Shown piece after piece: positions 49,296-58,278 of a stretch of 64,000 nucleotides of DNA. The stretch lies in NCBI GenBank assembly GCA_037044955.1, contig JBAOHX010000002.1, forward strand, positions 992,001-1,056,000. The letters are read 5' to 3'. Each line of letters begins with the position of its first letter. The first letter of the stretch is position 1. The position numbers and the translations under genes were made by a program. A model generated the notes under the pieces. It made no database searches. It saw only the letters and a list, made by a program, of their open reading frames with translations, and was not told the origin of the DNA. Source of the DNA: JAJXWB01 sp037044955. GTDB taxonomy: Bacteria; Pseudomonadota; Alphaproteobacteria; Rhizobiales; Beijerinckiaceae.

Positions 49296-50297
49296 ATGCC
49301 GCTCAACAAGGGTTTCGTTCTGGCCTCGCGTCCGCAGGGCGCGGCGACGGAGGACAATTTCAGGTTCTTCGAAAGGGAGATCGGCGAGCCGGGGCCGGGT
49401 CAGGTGCTCATGAAGAATCTCTGGCTGTCGCTCGATCCCTACATGCGCGGGCGCATGGACGAGGGCAAATCCTACGCCGGCAACCAGCCGCTGAACGAGC
49501 CGATGATCGGCGGCACGGCGGGGGAGGTCGTTGCGTCGAACGACCCGAATTTCAAGCCCGGCGACAAGGTCGTCTCCAACAATGGCGGCTGGCAGCTCTA
49601 TTCGATCCAGAACCCGGCCCTGCTGCGCAAGGTGGACGACAGCAAGGTTCCGCTGCAGGCCTTCGTCGGGCCGCTCGGCATGCCCGGCGTCACCGCCTGG
49701 GTCGGCGTCAACCGCATCATCATGCCGAAGGCCGGCGAGACGGTCGTCTGCTCGGCGGCCACCGGCGCGGTCGGCACCGTCGTCGGTCAGCTCGCGAAGG
49801 CCAAGGGCGCGCGCGCCGTCGGCATCGCGGGCGGGCCGGAAAAGTGCAAATTCGCGGTCGAGGAACTGGGCTACGACGTCTGCGTCGACCACAAGGCGGC
49901 AGATTTCGCCGAACAGTTCAAGAAGGCGACGCCCGACGGCGTCGACGGCCTGTTCGAAAATGTCGGCGGCCAGCCGTTTGCGCTGACGATGAATCGCATG
50001 AACGATTTCGGCCGCATCGCGATCTGCGGCCTGATCGCGTCCTACGAGGGCGCGGAAAAGACCACCCTGTCCGATATGCGACTGATGCTGGTGCGCCGCC
50101 TGAAGATGCAGGGCTTCATCGTCTCCGAATTCCTGTCGGACTGGCCTGCGGCGCTGGGCGAGCTGGTGACGCTCGCTTCCACCGGCAAGCTGAAATGGCG
50201 TGAGACGATCGCGGACGGCGTCGAGAAGGCGCCGTCGGCCTTCCTCGGCATGCTCAAGGGCAAGAATTTCGGCAAGCAGCTCGTGAAACTGTTCTGA
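49296..50297 (+). CDS. NADP-dependent MDR oxidoreductase, CurA / 2-alkenal reductase type
   Basis: A 333-residue zinc-free medium-chain dehydrogenase. Signs are LSLDPYMRGRM near residue 50, GGTAGEVV, LGMPGVTAWVG and the nucleotide loop SAATGAVGTVVGQLAK; later ENVGG and ICGLIASYEG. Members reduce C=C bonds of enals, curcumin or leukotriene-like ketones with NADPH. GGGAGAAAAAC precedes ATG 49296. It follows the MITE-like element directly and ends at a terminator. Confidence 0.9.
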   Translation: MPLNKGFVLASRPQGAATEDNFRFFEREIGEPGPGQVLMKNLWLSLDPYMRGRMDEGKSYAGNQPLNEPMIGGTAGEVVASNDPNFKPGDKVVSNNGGWQLYSIQNPALLRKVDDSKVPLQAFVGPLGMPGVTAWVGVNRIIMPKAGETVVCSAATGAVGTVVGQLAKAKGARAVGIAGGPEKCKFAVEELGYDVCVDHKAADFAEQFKKATPDGVDGLFENVGGQPFALTMNRMNDFGRIAICGLIASYEGAEKTTLSDMRLMLVRRLKMQGFIVSEFLSDWPAALGELVTLASTGKLKWRETIADGVEKAPSAFLGMLKGKNFGKQLVKLF

Positions 50298-50309
50298 CGC
50301 GCAAAGAAG

Positions 50310-50333
50310 AGGGGCGCTTCAGCGCCCCTTTTC
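50310..50333. terminator. terminator shared by the MDR gene and the convergent GFA gene
   Basis: AGGGGCGCT-TC-AGCGCCCCT with a following TTTT run. It lies 12 bases past the MDR stop and includes the stop codon of the GFA-family gene coming from the other side. Confidence 0.75.
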
Positions 50334-50724
50334 CATCGAGGTCATCTCGGCCGCGAATTTCACCCAGGGCTGGGCGGAGCGCGTCCAGATCTGCATGGTC
50401 GGCTTGACGGCGGAGGGATCGTCGAGCGTGCCGGCCTTCAGCACGGCGGCGCCGGGCCGGCCGCTCGAACTCGCTCATGATCGAGGAGCCGCATTTCGGG
50501 CAGAAAGACCGCTTCAGCGTATTGCCGCTGTCGGCCTTGTCGTCATAGGCGGCCATTTCGCCGCCAGTGAAGGCGAGGTCCGCGCGCTGCACGACCAGGT
50601 TGGTCGAAAAGGCCGATCCGGACGCCTTCTGGCAATGCGTGCAATGGCATACGACCGTGAGCGCCGGGTCGGTGTTCAGCGTGTAGCGAATATTGCCGCA
50701 GAGGCAGCCGCCGGATATCGCCAT
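50319..50724 (-). CDS. GFA-family zinc protein (one frameshift)
   Basis: 134 residues once one extra C near 50458 is removed. Zinc-cysteine motifs of the Gfa/CENP-V fold are complete: GGCLCGNIRY, CHCTHC and FCPKCGS. These proteins were named for glutathione-dependent formaldehyde activation, but the activity is often unproven. A second, unrelated copy lies at 52751. ATG 50724 is fixed by the conserved start. Confidence 0.85.
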
Positions 50725-50942
50725 TTTGTCCTCCCTTGGGGCCGGCAGCCTGCGCGGCGGCCTTGCCCGCGTCAATGTTCCGCGGCCGCGCCGGTTTGAC
50801 TTCGGTCGGCGCAGCGGTTAGTCAGGCCCCGCTCGACCGGGTTCGCCCGGCGCGAGCGTTCGCACCCGTGGCCGCTCCCGTTTCCGTTTGCGAGAGGTGA
50901 GCGACCTGTCGATTCCCTGCCGGGAATAGAGGAGGGCGCGTT

Positions 50943-51008
50943 CTTTCGCCGGGCTCTCGGGCCCCAGCGGCGAAAGGATCGCGGTTCGGCGAGACGCCCT
51001 TGGGGCGT
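50943..51008 (+). other. hairpins in the rpsD leader
   Basis: The 336-base gap between the GFA gene and rpsD (50725-51060) has no gene. Close to rpsD it holds an exact 8-bp stem CTTTCGCC (50943)/GGCGAAAG (50969) around a GGGCTCTCGGGCCC core, then ACGCCC/GGGCGT (50994-51008). They could act in ribosomal-protein autoregulation, but I recognise no known leader class. Confidence 0.25.
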
Positions 51009-51060
51009 GCTTGCGCCTTGGTCCTGTCGCCGCGCCCGCACAGGACAGAATGGACCGCAA

Positions 51061-51678
51061 ATGACGAAGCGCGCAGAATCCAAGTACAAGATCGACCGCC
51101 GCATGGGGCAGAACATCTGGGGACGCCCGAAGTCCCCGGTGAACCGCCGCGAATACGGCCCCGGCCAGCACGGCCAGCGCCGCAAGGGCAAGCTCTCGGA
51201 CTTCGGCACCCAGCTCAAGGCCAAGCAGAAGCTCAAGGGCTATTACGGCAACATTTCGGAGCGCCAGTTCCGCAAATATTACGAAGAAGCGATCCGCATG
51301 AAGGGCGACTCGGGCGACAACCTGATCGGCCTGCTGGAGCGCCGTCTCGACGCCGTCGTCTACCGCGCCAAGTTCGTGCCGACGGTGTTCGCCGCCCGCC
51401 AGTTCGTCAACCACGGCCACGTCAAGGTCAACGGCCGCCGCGTCAACATCGCCTCCTACCAGGTGAAGGTCGGCGACGTCGTCGAGATCAAGGAAGCCTC
51501 GCGCCAGCTCGTGATCGTGCTGGAATCGCAGGGCCTCGCCGAGCGCGACGTGCCGGATTTCTACGAGGTCGACCATTCCAAGGGCGTGGCGAAGCTCACC
51601 CGCGTCCCGCTGCCGAGCGAAGTGCCCTATCCCGTGCAGATGGAGCCGAACCTCGTCATCGAATTCTATTCGCGCTGA
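51061..51678 (+). CDS. rpsD: 30S ribosomal protein S4
   Basis: A 205-residue S4: SKYKIDRRMGQNIWGRPKSP at the start, GQHGQRRKGKLSDFGTQLKAKQKLKGYYG, and the S4 RNA-binding domain RLDAVVYRAKFVPTVFAARQFVNHGHVKVNG. It binds 16S rRNA early in small-subunit assembly. It stands alone here, as is usual in alphaproteobacteria. ATG 51061 is chosen at the conserved start. A strong terminator follows. Confidence 0.97.
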   Translation: MTKRAESKYKIDRRMGQNIWGRPKSPVNRREYGPGQHGQRRKGKLSDFGTQLKAKQKLKGYYGNISERQFRKYYEEAIRMKGDSGDNLIGLLERRLDAVVYRAKFVPTVFAARQFVNHGHVKVNGRRVNIASYQVKVGDVVEIKEASRQLVIVLESQGLAERDVPDFYEVDHSKGVAKLTRVPLPSEVPYPVQMEPNLVIEFYSR

Positions 51679-51716
51679 TCTTTCCGTCGCCGGCAGGCGA
51701 CAGGATTGGAAACGGG

Positions 51717-51744
51717 ACGGCCGGTCATTCGACCGGCCGTTTTT
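51717..51744 (+). terminator. rho-independent terminator after rpsD
   Basis: ACGGCCGGTC-ATTC-GACCGGCCGT followed by TTTTCG: a perfect 10-bp stem, 4-base loop and U-run, 38 bases after the rpsD stop. Confidence 0.9.
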
Positions 51745-51860
51745 CGTTGAGCTTCGCTGAGCCAATGGGGGCCGCCGCTCAAATCTTGCTTTCGATCAAC
51801 GACGCAATATTTGACAAAGAGCAAATTCCCGCCTGCTGAATCTCAATTGGAGACGGGATC

Positions 51861-52058
51861 ATGTGGCGTCTGGCGCTTCTTCTGTGGATCATGGGCGGCA
51901 CGGTGCTGGCCGGCGTTCTCGTGACGGTCGTCCTGCTGACGCCTTCGCTCGCCCCGATGAAATTCATTCCGATCGCCGCCGCCCTCGGCGCGATCATCGC
52001 GATTCCGCCGGCCTTCATGGCGGCCAAGGCGATCGCGGCCCGTACGCGCGAAGCTTAA
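51861..52058 (+). CDS. small two-span membrane protein, 65 residues
   Basis: GGAGACGGGATC precedes ATG 51861. Two hydrophobic helices (LALLLWIMGGTVLAGVLVTVV and FIPIAAALGAIIAIPPAFM) are joined by a short SLAPMK turn; the tail is basic. I do not know a function; similar small helical-hairpin proteins are common in Rhizobiales. Its TAA stop (52056-52058) overlaps the corrected stop of the convergent hydrolase. Confidence 0.7.
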   Translation: MWRLALLLWIMGGTVLAGVLVTVVLLTPSLAPMKFIPIAAALGAIIAIPPAFMAAKAIAARTREA

Positions 52059-52616
52059 GATTTCGGGCGGCTTAACCTGCCCGAGGAAATGCGCGAAGCG
52101 CATCAGCCCCTCGGGCCAGGGCCCGTGGCCGCTGTCGGGATTGATGTGGCCGGACTCGCCGGCGTCGACGAGGGTCGCGCCGAGAGCCGAGGCGCGCTCG
52201 GTCGATTCCTCGTAGGTCGCGTAGGGATCGTTGCGGCTGGCGACCAGCAGGCAGGGAAAATCGACGCGCCGCTGCGGCCTGTGCGCGAAGGCAGGGTCCA
52301 CGCCCTCGAGCGTCAGAAGCACGCGCGGCGAGGACGGCGCGACGAGCATGGCCGCCGCGACGTTCGGCAGGTCGGCGCCGATCAGGCAGGCCGTGACCGC
52401 GCCCATGGAATGGCCGACCAGGATGACGGGGCGTCGGGCGGCGGCCACCGCATCCTCAACGCGCGCCGCCCATTCCTCGAAATGCGGACGGTCGAAGTCG
52501 CGCTGCTCCACGCGGCGGGCGGTCGACAGCTTCTGCGCCCAGCGATTGTACCAGTGATCGGGTGTGCCGCCGCCCATTCCCGGCAGGATCAGAATATCGC
52601 TTTCGGAGGCGCGCAT
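52055..52616 (-). CDS. RBBP9/YdeN-type serine hydrolase (frame break near 3' end)
   Basis: The protein begins SDILILPGMGGGTPDHWYNRW, has the nucleophile elbow VGHSMGAVTA (serine), LLVASRNDPYATYE with the acid, and GHINPDSGHGPWPEGL with the histidine; all are RBBP9/YdeN marks. The visible frame runs past the expected end into the neighbouring ORF; assuming one extra base near the end brings in TAA at 52055-52057 and a normal length of 186 residues ending FLGRLSRPKS or similar. Substrate unknown. ATG 52616 fits the family start. Confidence 0.8.
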
Positions 52617-52750
52617 GACGTCTTCTGTAAGCGAAAACAAGCGCTTCGCAAAGAGCAGCGGCTTGTCCCAGAAAGGCCGCGCCTTTGCCGCTCTCGCGCC
52701 CCGCTCGATTCCGACAGTCGCGGCGCAAGCCAACGATGCGGAGGAGAGAT

Positions 52751-53161
52751 ATGGCGCGTCTTGAAGGGGGATGTCTGTGCGGCGCCGTCCGCTTCATCTG
52801 CGAGGGCGAGCCGTCCGCGCAGGGCGCATGCCACTGCCGCGACTGCCAGTACATGGCGGGCGGCGGCGCGGCGCACGGGCTGACGCTGCCGACCGACCTG
52901 GTGCAGATGACGCAGGGCGCGCCCGCCGCCTACGCCAAGCTGTCGGACGCCGGCAACCGCATCACGCGCTTCTTCTGCGAAACCTGCGGCACGCACCTGT
53001 TCCTGCGCAGCGCCGCCCATCCCGACCGCACGACGGTCAACGCCGGCGCGCTGGACGACACGTCGCTCTACGCGCCGCATGGCCATGTCTGGGTGGAGAG
53101 CGCGCCGCGCTGGCACCGGCTGGAGGCCGATTTGTCGCGGCTGCTGTGGGACGCGGCCTGA
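52751..53161 (+). CDS. GFA-family zinc protein
   Basis: A 136-residue Gfa/CENP-V-type protein. The zinc motifs GGCLCGAVRF, CHCRDC and FCETCGTHLF are complete. GGAGGAGAGAT precedes ATG 52751. It shares the fold with the gene at 50319 but differs in sequence and length, so it is a separate family member rather than a recent copy. Substrate unproven. Confidence 0.88.
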   Translation: MARLEGGCLCGAVRFICEGEPSAQGACHCRDCQYMAGGGAAHGLTLPTDLVQMTQGAPAAYAKLSDAGNRITRFFCETCGTHLFLRSAAHPDRTTVNAGALDDTSLYAPHGHVWVESAPRWHRLEADLSRLLWDAA

Positions 53162-53180
53162 GCCGCGCCCCAAGAAGGCG

Positions 53181-53660
53181 TCAATCTTCCAGCTTGCCGA
53201 TGTGCTTCTGGGCGTAGAGCTGGATGCCGACCTGTTTGATGAGCTCGAGCTGCGTCTCGAGGAAGTCGATGTGCTCTTCCTCGTCGTGCGCGAGTTCCTC
53301 GAACAGGTTCTTCGACACGCGGTCGTTGACCGATACGCAATATTGCGCGGCTTCGAGATAGAGCGCGCGCGCGCCGATTTCGGCGGCGAGGTCGGCCTTC
53401 AGGATTTCCTCGATGTTCTCGCCGATGCGCAGCGGATCGAGGCTCTGCATGTTGGGGAAGCCCTCGAGGAAGAGGATGCGCGCGGTGAACTTGTCGGCAT
53501 GCTCCATCTCCTCGATGGATTCGGCGCGCCACTTCTTGGCCAGCTCCTTGTAGCCCCAATTGTCGAGGATGCGGTAATGCAGCCAGTACTGGTTGATCGC
53601 CGTCAGCTCGCTGCGCAGGCCGCGGTTGAGATATTCGATGACCTTGTCGTCGCCCTTCAT
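53181..53660 (-). CDS. bfr: bacterioferritin
   Basis: A 159-residue ferritin-like protein. Ferroxidase residues E18, E51 and H54 and the haem-ligand M52 (in EEMEHADK) are all in place; later ELAHDEEEHIDF completes the di-iron site. It stores iron in a 24-mer. It follows bfd with a 34-base gap, the usual bfd-bfr operon, in which Bfd reduces the core to release iron. Iron control is expected but no clear Irr or Fur box was seen. Confidence 0.95.
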   Translation of the reverse strand: MKGDDKVIEYLNRGLRSELTAINQYWLHYRILDNWGYKELAKKWRAESIEEMEHADKFTARILFLEGFPNMQSLDPLRIGENIEEILKADLAAEIGARALYLEAAQYCVSVNDRVSKNLFEELAHDEEEHIDFLETQLELIKQVGIQLYAQKHIGKLED

Positions 53661-53694
53661 ATGTCGCTCCCTCGTGATGCGCCTTGGTTAGCCT

Positions 53695-53928
53695 TTATGC
53701 CGCCGCGACGCCAGCGCCCGCATCCGTGCAGGCGCGCCGCGCGCCGTCGCAATCGACAGAGCGTCGCTCGCGCAGGATGGCGGCGATTGTCGGCGCGCAG
53801 CGTCCGCACTCCGGCTTGCAGCCGAGCGCGCCGTAGACGTCGATCGCTCGCAGCGGGCGACCGGCGGAGGCCGCCGCGCAGGCGCGCACGGCGCGGTCGG
53901 TAATGCGATTGCAGGAACAAACGATCAT
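53695..53928 (-). CDS. bfd: bacterioferritin-associated ferredoxin
   Basis: A 77-residue Bfd-type [2Fe-2S] protein: MIVCSCNRITD gives C-x-C and CKPECGRCAPTI gives C-x2-C of the cluster. It binds Bfr and passes electrons to its haem so that stored ferric iron is released. It is directly upstream of bfr on the same strand. A second cysteine pair in the tail (CDGARRACTD) is not part of the classic motif. Confidence 0.9.
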   Translation of the reverse strand: MIVCSCNRITDRAVRACAAASAGRPLRAIDVYGALGCKPECGRCAPTIAAILRERRSVDCDGARRACTDAGAGVAAA

Positions 53929-53978
53929 GACGCCCGGACGGTTCTTCTCTCGGGAAGATAACGCGTCCGGCGGATTTG

Positions 53979-54398
53979 TCAGGCCGGAAGCAAAAGAACA
54001 TGTTCCGCTTGGGCAGCCGCGCGCAGCGCACCGTCCAGGGTCGCGAGCGGCGCACGGAGCCGTATGGCGAGTTCCAGATAAGCGGCGTCGTAGAGTGTCA
54101 GGCGATGTTCGTCGGCGAGGGCGATCGTCCGATCGAACTCGACGGAATCGAAAGTTACGGAATCGACCGTCACGCTGATCCCCCGCAGCGATTCGAGAGC
54201 GCGTTTTCGTCCTTCAACCGAAATAAGTCGTCGGCGAAGTTTCAACGCCAGAATGTTCGCGACTTCGTGAGGCCAGAGGGCTGGAGCAAAGGCGCCGTCC
54301 ATGATCGCGCGCTCGAGCAGGCCCTTGCATTCCGGCGCATCCTCGTCGTCTGCGACGCCCGCTATGGCAACCGATGCGTCGCATACGAAAGCCGGCAC
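53979..54398 (-). CDS. vapC: VapC-type PIN-domain toxin
   Basis: A 139-residue PIN ribonuclease: FVCDASVAIAGV has the first acidic residue, LWPHEVANILA the second, and LTLYDAAYLELAIRLRAPLATLDGALRAAA the last two, making the metal site complete. It should cleave RNA when the antitoxin is lost. Its start is 2 bases from the antitoxin stop. Confidence 0.88.
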   Translation of the reverse strand: MPAFVCDASVAIAGVADDEDAPECKGLLERAIMDGAFAPALWPHEVANILALKLRRRLISVEGRKRALESLRGISVTVDSVTFDSVEFDRTIALADEHRLTLYDAAYLELAIRLRAPLATLDGALRAAAQAEHVLLLPA

Positions 54399-54400
54399 GA

Positions 54401-54658
54401 CTATTTGCGGCCTTCGTCGCGCAGGGCGAGGATTTCGTCAGTCGTAAACTTGACGCCCTCCTTTTTCAGGAACGCGCGCGTTTCGCGAAGGCGCCGCAAC
54501 GCCTCCTGCTTGCGGCTTTCGTCGAAGGCGGGGCTGGTCGCCACCAGCCGCGCGACGGGCTTACCGCGGCGCGTGATCTCGATCTCCTCGCCGCGTTCGA
54601 CGGCGTCGAGCAATTCGGACAGCTTGTTCTTGGCTTCGAAGGTTCCGACAGAGCGCAT
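54401..54658 (-). CDS. Phd/YefM-family antitoxin
   Basis: An 85-residue antitoxin: SVGTFEAKNKLSELLDAVERGEEIEITRRGKPVARLV is the Phd/YefM N-terminal DNA-binding fold. The C-terminal half, with FLKKEGVKFTTDEILALRDEGRK, would wrap the VapC-type toxin encoded next. It probably represses its own promoter through the AGCTAG repeats at 54669-54682. Confidence 0.88.
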   Translation of the reverse strand: MRSVGTFEAKNKLSELLDAVERGEEIEITRRGKPVARLVATSPAFDESRKQEALRRLRETRAFLKKEGVKFTTDEILALRDEGRK

Positions 54659-54668
54659 GGCGTGATCC

Positions 54669-54682
54669 AGCTAGACAGCTAG
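54669..54682. promoter_or_regulatory. AGCTAG direct repeat, possible antitoxin operator
   Basis: AGCTAG-AC-AGCTAG, 11 bases upstream of the antitoxin start. Position and repeat suggest the site where the Phd-type antitoxin binds. Confidence 0.4.
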
Positions 54683-54746
54683 CATACGCCTTCGCCGGCA
54701 AAACTCAACGAAATCGTCCCGCATCGGCACGCCCAGTCGCGACAAG

Positions 54747-56054
54747 TTACGCGCGCCCGAACACCCGCCTGAAAATCGTGTCCACGTGCTTGGTGTGGTA
54801 GCCGAGGTCGAAGAGGTCCTCGAGTTCCTTGTCCGACAATTTCGCGGACACGTCCTTGTCCTTCTTCAGCAGGGTCAGGAAGTCGCCCTCGCCGCGCCAG
54901 ACCGGCATGGCGTTGCGCTGCACGTAGGCGTAGCTGTCCTCACGCGAAACGCCCTTCTGGGTCAGCGCCAGCAGCACGCGCTGCGAATGCACGAGGCCGC
55001 CGAGCCGGTCGAGGTTCTTCTGCATGTTGGCGGGATAGACGAGCAGCTTGTCGATCACGCCGGTGAGGCGCACGAGCGCGAAGTCGAGGGTGACGGTGGC
55101 GTCCGGGCCGATCATGCGCTCGACCGAGGAATGGGAGATATCGCGCTCGTGCCAGAGCGCGACGTTTTCCATCGCCGGCACGGCCATGCCGCGCACGAGG
55201 CGGGCGAGGCCGGTGAGGTTTTCCGTCAGCACGGGATTGCGCTTGTGCGGCATGGCGGAGGAGCCCTTCTGGCCTTCCGAGAAATATTCCTCGGCCTCCA
55301 GCACTTCCGTGCGCTGCAAATGGCGAATTTCGATCGCCAGCCGCTCGACGCTCGAGGCGACGACGCCGAGCGTGGCGAAGAACATGGCGTGCCGGTCGCG
55401 CGGGATGACCTGCGTGGAGGTCGGCTCCGGCTTGAGGCCGAGGCGCTTCGCCACATGCTCCTCGACGCGCGGGTCGATATTGGCGAAGGTGCCGACGGCG
55501 CCGGAAATCGCGCAAGTCGAAATTTCTTCGCGCGCCGCTTTCAGGCGATCGCGGCAACGGGAGAATTCCGCATAGGCCTGCGCCATCTTCAGGCCGAAGG
55601 TGACGGGCTCGGCGTGGATGCCGTGCGAGCGCCCGATGGTCGGCGTCATCTTGTGCTCGAAGGCGCGCTTCTCGATTGCCGCGAGCAGGCCGTCCATGTC
55701 CTTCAGCAGAATGTCGGCGGCGCGCTGCAATTGCACGGCAAGGCAGGTGTCGAGCACGTCGGACGAGGTCATGCCCTGGTGGACGAAGCGGGAATCGGGG
55801 CCGATGAATTCGGCGAGATGCGTCAGGAAGGCGATGACGTCGTGCTTGGTGACGCGCTCGATCTCGTCGATCTTGTCCACGTCGAATTTCGCGGCCGAGC
55901 CCTTCTCCCATATGTTCTTCGCCGCCTCCTTCGGGATCACGCCCAACTCGGCCAGCGCCTCGCAGGCGTAGGCCTCGATCTCGAACCAGATGCGGAAGCG
56001 GGTCTGCGGCTCCCAGACGGCGACCATTTCGGGGCGGGAATAGCGGGGGATCAT
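54747..56054 (-). CDS. purB: adenylosuccinate lyase
   Basis: A 435-residue PurB. Start MIPRYSRPEMVAVW; fumarase-superfamily signature GSSAMPHKRNP (residues about 263-273) with the catalytic serine; conserved TSSDVLDT and IGRSHGIHAEPV carry the second catalytic region. It splits adenylosuccinate and SAICAR in purine synthesis. No other pur gene is in view. The gene is unbroken over 1.3 kb. Confidence 0.96.
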   Translation of the reverse strand: MIPRYSRPEMVAVWEPQTRFRIWFEIEAYACEALAELGVIPKEAAKNIWEKGSAAKFDVDKIDEIERVTKHDVIAFLTHLAEFIGPDSRFVHQGMTSSDVLDTCLAVQLQRAADILLKDMDGLLAAIEKRAFEHKMTPTIGRSHGIHAEPVTFGLKMAQAYAEFSRCRDRLKAAREEISTCAISGAVGTFANIDPRVEEHVAKRLGLKPEPTSTQVIPRDRHAMFFATLGVVASSVERLAIEIRHLQRTEVLEAEEYFSEGQKGSSAMPHKRNPVLTENLTGLARLVRGMAVPAMENVALWHERDISHSSVERMIGPDATVTLDFALVRLTGVIDKLLVYPANMQKNLDRLGGLVHSQRVLLALTQKGVSREDSYAYVQRNAMPVWRGEGDFLTLLKKDKDVSAKLSDKELEDLFDLGYHTKHVDTIFRRVFGRA

Positions 56055-56190
56055 GTTCGGCTTCCGTGCGTGTCGCCCGAGGGGCTTTTAAGCCGCACGA
56101 TCTGCGCGAGACCCGCCGTCCGGTCAAGTCGGATGGCCTATTTTCCAACAGGCCGCCAACGCTTAAGTTTGGCCGGACACAGGGGGCGGC

Positions 56191-56733
56191 ATGAAAAGAA
56201 CAGCGATTCTGGCGCTGGCGGGCGCGCTCGGCGCGGCGGGCGGCGCGCAGGGGGCCGACGTTTCGCGCTATTCGAGCGTGAACGACAAGAAACTCTGCGC
56301 CTACACGCACAGCAAGGCCTCGGACGCAGGGCCGGAATCCTGCGAATTTTCATGCGAGGGGCCGGTGGCGGGCGTCCGGACGAAATTGCTGTCCTGCGCC
56401 GACTACGACCACCTCTATGTGCAGGTCGACGGCAAGAGCTATTCGACCTGGGACGCGATGCTCGCGGTCGGCCGCTTTTCGGGCCTCGCCAACAAGAACG
56501 GCATGGTGGAATGGGTGTTTGCGCCCGGCGGCGCGCCGTCGCGTGAAAAGCTCAACGGCCTGATCGTGCGCTTCCAGGGCGTGGACCAGGACAACAAGGG
56601 CCGCAACGCGCTCGCGGTCTTCTCGCTGAAGCCCGGCGAAATCTGCTGGAAGGGCAATTATCCGGCGAACGAGGCGGCGCGCGCCGCTGTCGACGGCGCC
56701 GCCTGCCGGAGCCTCATGACGGAGGAGCGCTGA
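56191..56733 (+). CDS. secreted protein of unknown function
   Basis: A 180-residue protein with a signal peptide (RTAILALAGALGAAGGAQGA). The mature part has cysteines in KLCAYTHSK, ESCEFSCEGP, LLSCADYDH and EICWKGNYP, likely disulfide bonded, and a WVFAPGGAP stretch. I do not recognise a family; a periplasmic location is inferred from the signal. Divergent from purB, convergent with the TetR gene. Confidence 0.7.
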   Translation: MKRTAILALAGALGAAGGAQGADVSRYSSVNDKKLCAYTHSKASDAGPESCEFSCEGPVAGVRTKLLSCADYDHLYVQVDGKSYSTWDAMLAVGRFSGLANKNGMVEWVFAPGGAPSREKLNGLIVRFQGVDQDNKGRNALAVFSLKPGEICWKGNYPANEAARAAVDGAACRSLMTEER

Positions 56734-56742
56734 GGCGCGGGT

Positions 56743-57324
56743 TCATGCGCCCGCGCTCGCGTCTTCCTGCATTGCCAGAACATGCTCGCGCACAGCCTGG
56801 AGAATCCTGTCCGAACGCTTGGGATCGACGATGACGCGCGAGAGCGCCAGGGCGCCGATCATGGCGCTCACAGCAGCGATGGCCGCGCTTTCGTCCCGCT
56901 CGCCAAGCTCGCCTGCGACCAGTTCGATGTAGCTTTCAATATGAGGCGTCATGACCGCCCGCACCTCGTGTTCGGCGCGCCCGACGTCCGAGACGAGCGC
57001 AGCGATGGCGCATCCGCTTTCGGGGGCGTCCCGGTGGGCGCGGCTCAGATAGCTGCGCACCAAGGCGGCGAACGATCTCCGCTTGCCCGGCTCCGCGCTT
57101 GCCCGCGCTGTCGCCTCGCCATCCACCAGCGCGCGTTCGAGGGCCTTCGCCAGCAAATCGGATCGCGATTCGAAATGACCGTAGAAGCCGCCGTGGGTCA
57201 GATTGGCGCGCTTCATCAGTTTCCCGACGCTCACGGATTCCAGACCTGCTTCTCGGATCTGCGTGGCGGCTTCGCTCAGGATACGTTCCCGGCTCTGCGC
57301 CTTTTCTGCCTGCGAATGGCCCAT
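56743..57324 (-). CDS. TetR-family transcriptional regulator
   Basis: A 193-residue TetR: SRERILSEAATQIREAGLESVSVGKLMKRANLTHGGFYGHFESRSDLLAKAL is the N-terminal helix-turn-helix with the recognition helix GGFYGHF. The C-terminal ligand domain has ESGCAIAALVSDVGR. The 160-base gap to the divergent enoyl-CoA hydratase is AT-richer than its surroundings and probably holds the operator, but no clear palindrome was found. It likely controls that neighbour. Confidence 0.88.
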   Translation of the reverse strand: MGHSQAEKAQSRERILSEAATQIREAGLESVSVGKLMKRANLTHGGFYGHFESRSDLLAKALERALVDGEATARASAEPGKRRSFAALVRSYLSRAHRDAPESGCAIAALVSDVGRAEHEVRAVMTPHIESYIELVAGELGERDESAAIAAVSAMIGALALSRVIVDPKRSDRILQAVREHVLAMQEDASAGA

Positions 57325-57484
57325 GTCTCACCCCGGGTTTCGTCGGCTTGACGATCTGAATTATATCTATCATCCTCCTGAATGTTGTTCATCATCCAGT
57401 CGGATTGCCGTTTCCACATCTATTCCTAGCAGGCGATCCACAATCAACAAGCTGCGCCGAACCGCGGCGCCGGGAGAGGCAATC

Positions 57485-58273
57485 ATGTCGGAAGCCGTCG
57501 CGTCGGGCAGGGTCTACAGCGAGCGTCACGACCGCATATTGAAGATCGTCATCGACAATGCCGCGAAGAAGAACGCTTTCAGTCCTGAGATGATGCTTCA
57601 GCTGTCGGAAGCGATGACCCTGCTGGATCGCGACCCCGATCTCTGGGTCGGCGTGCTCTGCGCCGCGGGCGACAATTTCACCGCGGGGCTCGACATGCCG
57701 AAATTCTTCGGTCCCGGCGCAACCGCAAAGCCTCGCCCTGCCGAGAACATCGACCCGTTCGGCATGGCCAATCGATGCCGCAAGCCGGTCGTGACGGCTG
57801 TGCAGGGCATCTGCTTCACCGTCGGCATCGAAATGATGCTGGCCGGCGATATTGTCGTGGCGGCGGACGATTGCCGGTTCTGCCAGATGGAAGCCAGGCG
57901 CGGCATCGCGCCGCTCGGCGGCGCGCATTTCCGCTTCATCAGCCGCGCGGGCTGGGGCGACGCCATGTATCACCTCCTCCTGTGCGACGAGTTCTCGGCG
58001 GCCGAGGCGCATCGTATCGGCCTCGTGCAGGAAATCGTTGCGGCTGGCAGGCAGGTCGAGCGCGCCATGGAGCTCGCCGCGATCATCGCGCGCAACGCTC
58101 CCCTCGGCATCCAGGTGACCAAGGAAGCCGGCCGCAAGTTCATCGAAGCCGGCGAGCAGGCCGCCATCGACTACGTTCCGAAAATTCGCGACCGCGTCAT
58201 GCAGAGCGAAGATGCGGCGGAAGGCATCAGATCGTTCGTGGAGCGGCGGTCCGCCAATTTCCAGGGGCGCTGA
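57485..58273 (+). CDS. enoyl-CoA hydratase/isomerase family protein
   Basis: A 262-residue crotonase-fold protein: NAAKKNAFSPEMM, then the oxyanion-hole pair AAGDNFTAGLDM and VQGICFTVGIEMMLAGDIVVAADD. The usual first catalytic glutamate seems replaced (TVGIEM in place of GGGCEL is only roughly alignable); FCQMEARRGIAPLGGAHFRF follows. Reaction on the acyl-CoA is probable, substrate unknown. It is divergent from the TetR gene, which probably controls it, and may belong to a small inducible degradation function. Confidence 0.85.
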   Translation: MSEAVASGRVYSERHDRILKIVIDNAAKKNAFSPEMMLQLSEAMTLLDRDPDLWVGVLCAAGDNFTAGLDMPKFFGPGATAKPRPAENIDPFGMANRCRKPVVTAVQGICFTVGIEMMLAGDIVVAADDCRFCQMEARRGIAPLGGAHFRFISRAGWGDAMYHLLLCDEFSAAEAHRIGLVQEIVAAGRQVERAMELAAIIARNAPLGIQVTKEAGRKFIEAGEQAAIDYVPKIRDRVMQSEDAAEGIRSFVERRSANFQGR

Positions 58274-58278
58274 ACAGC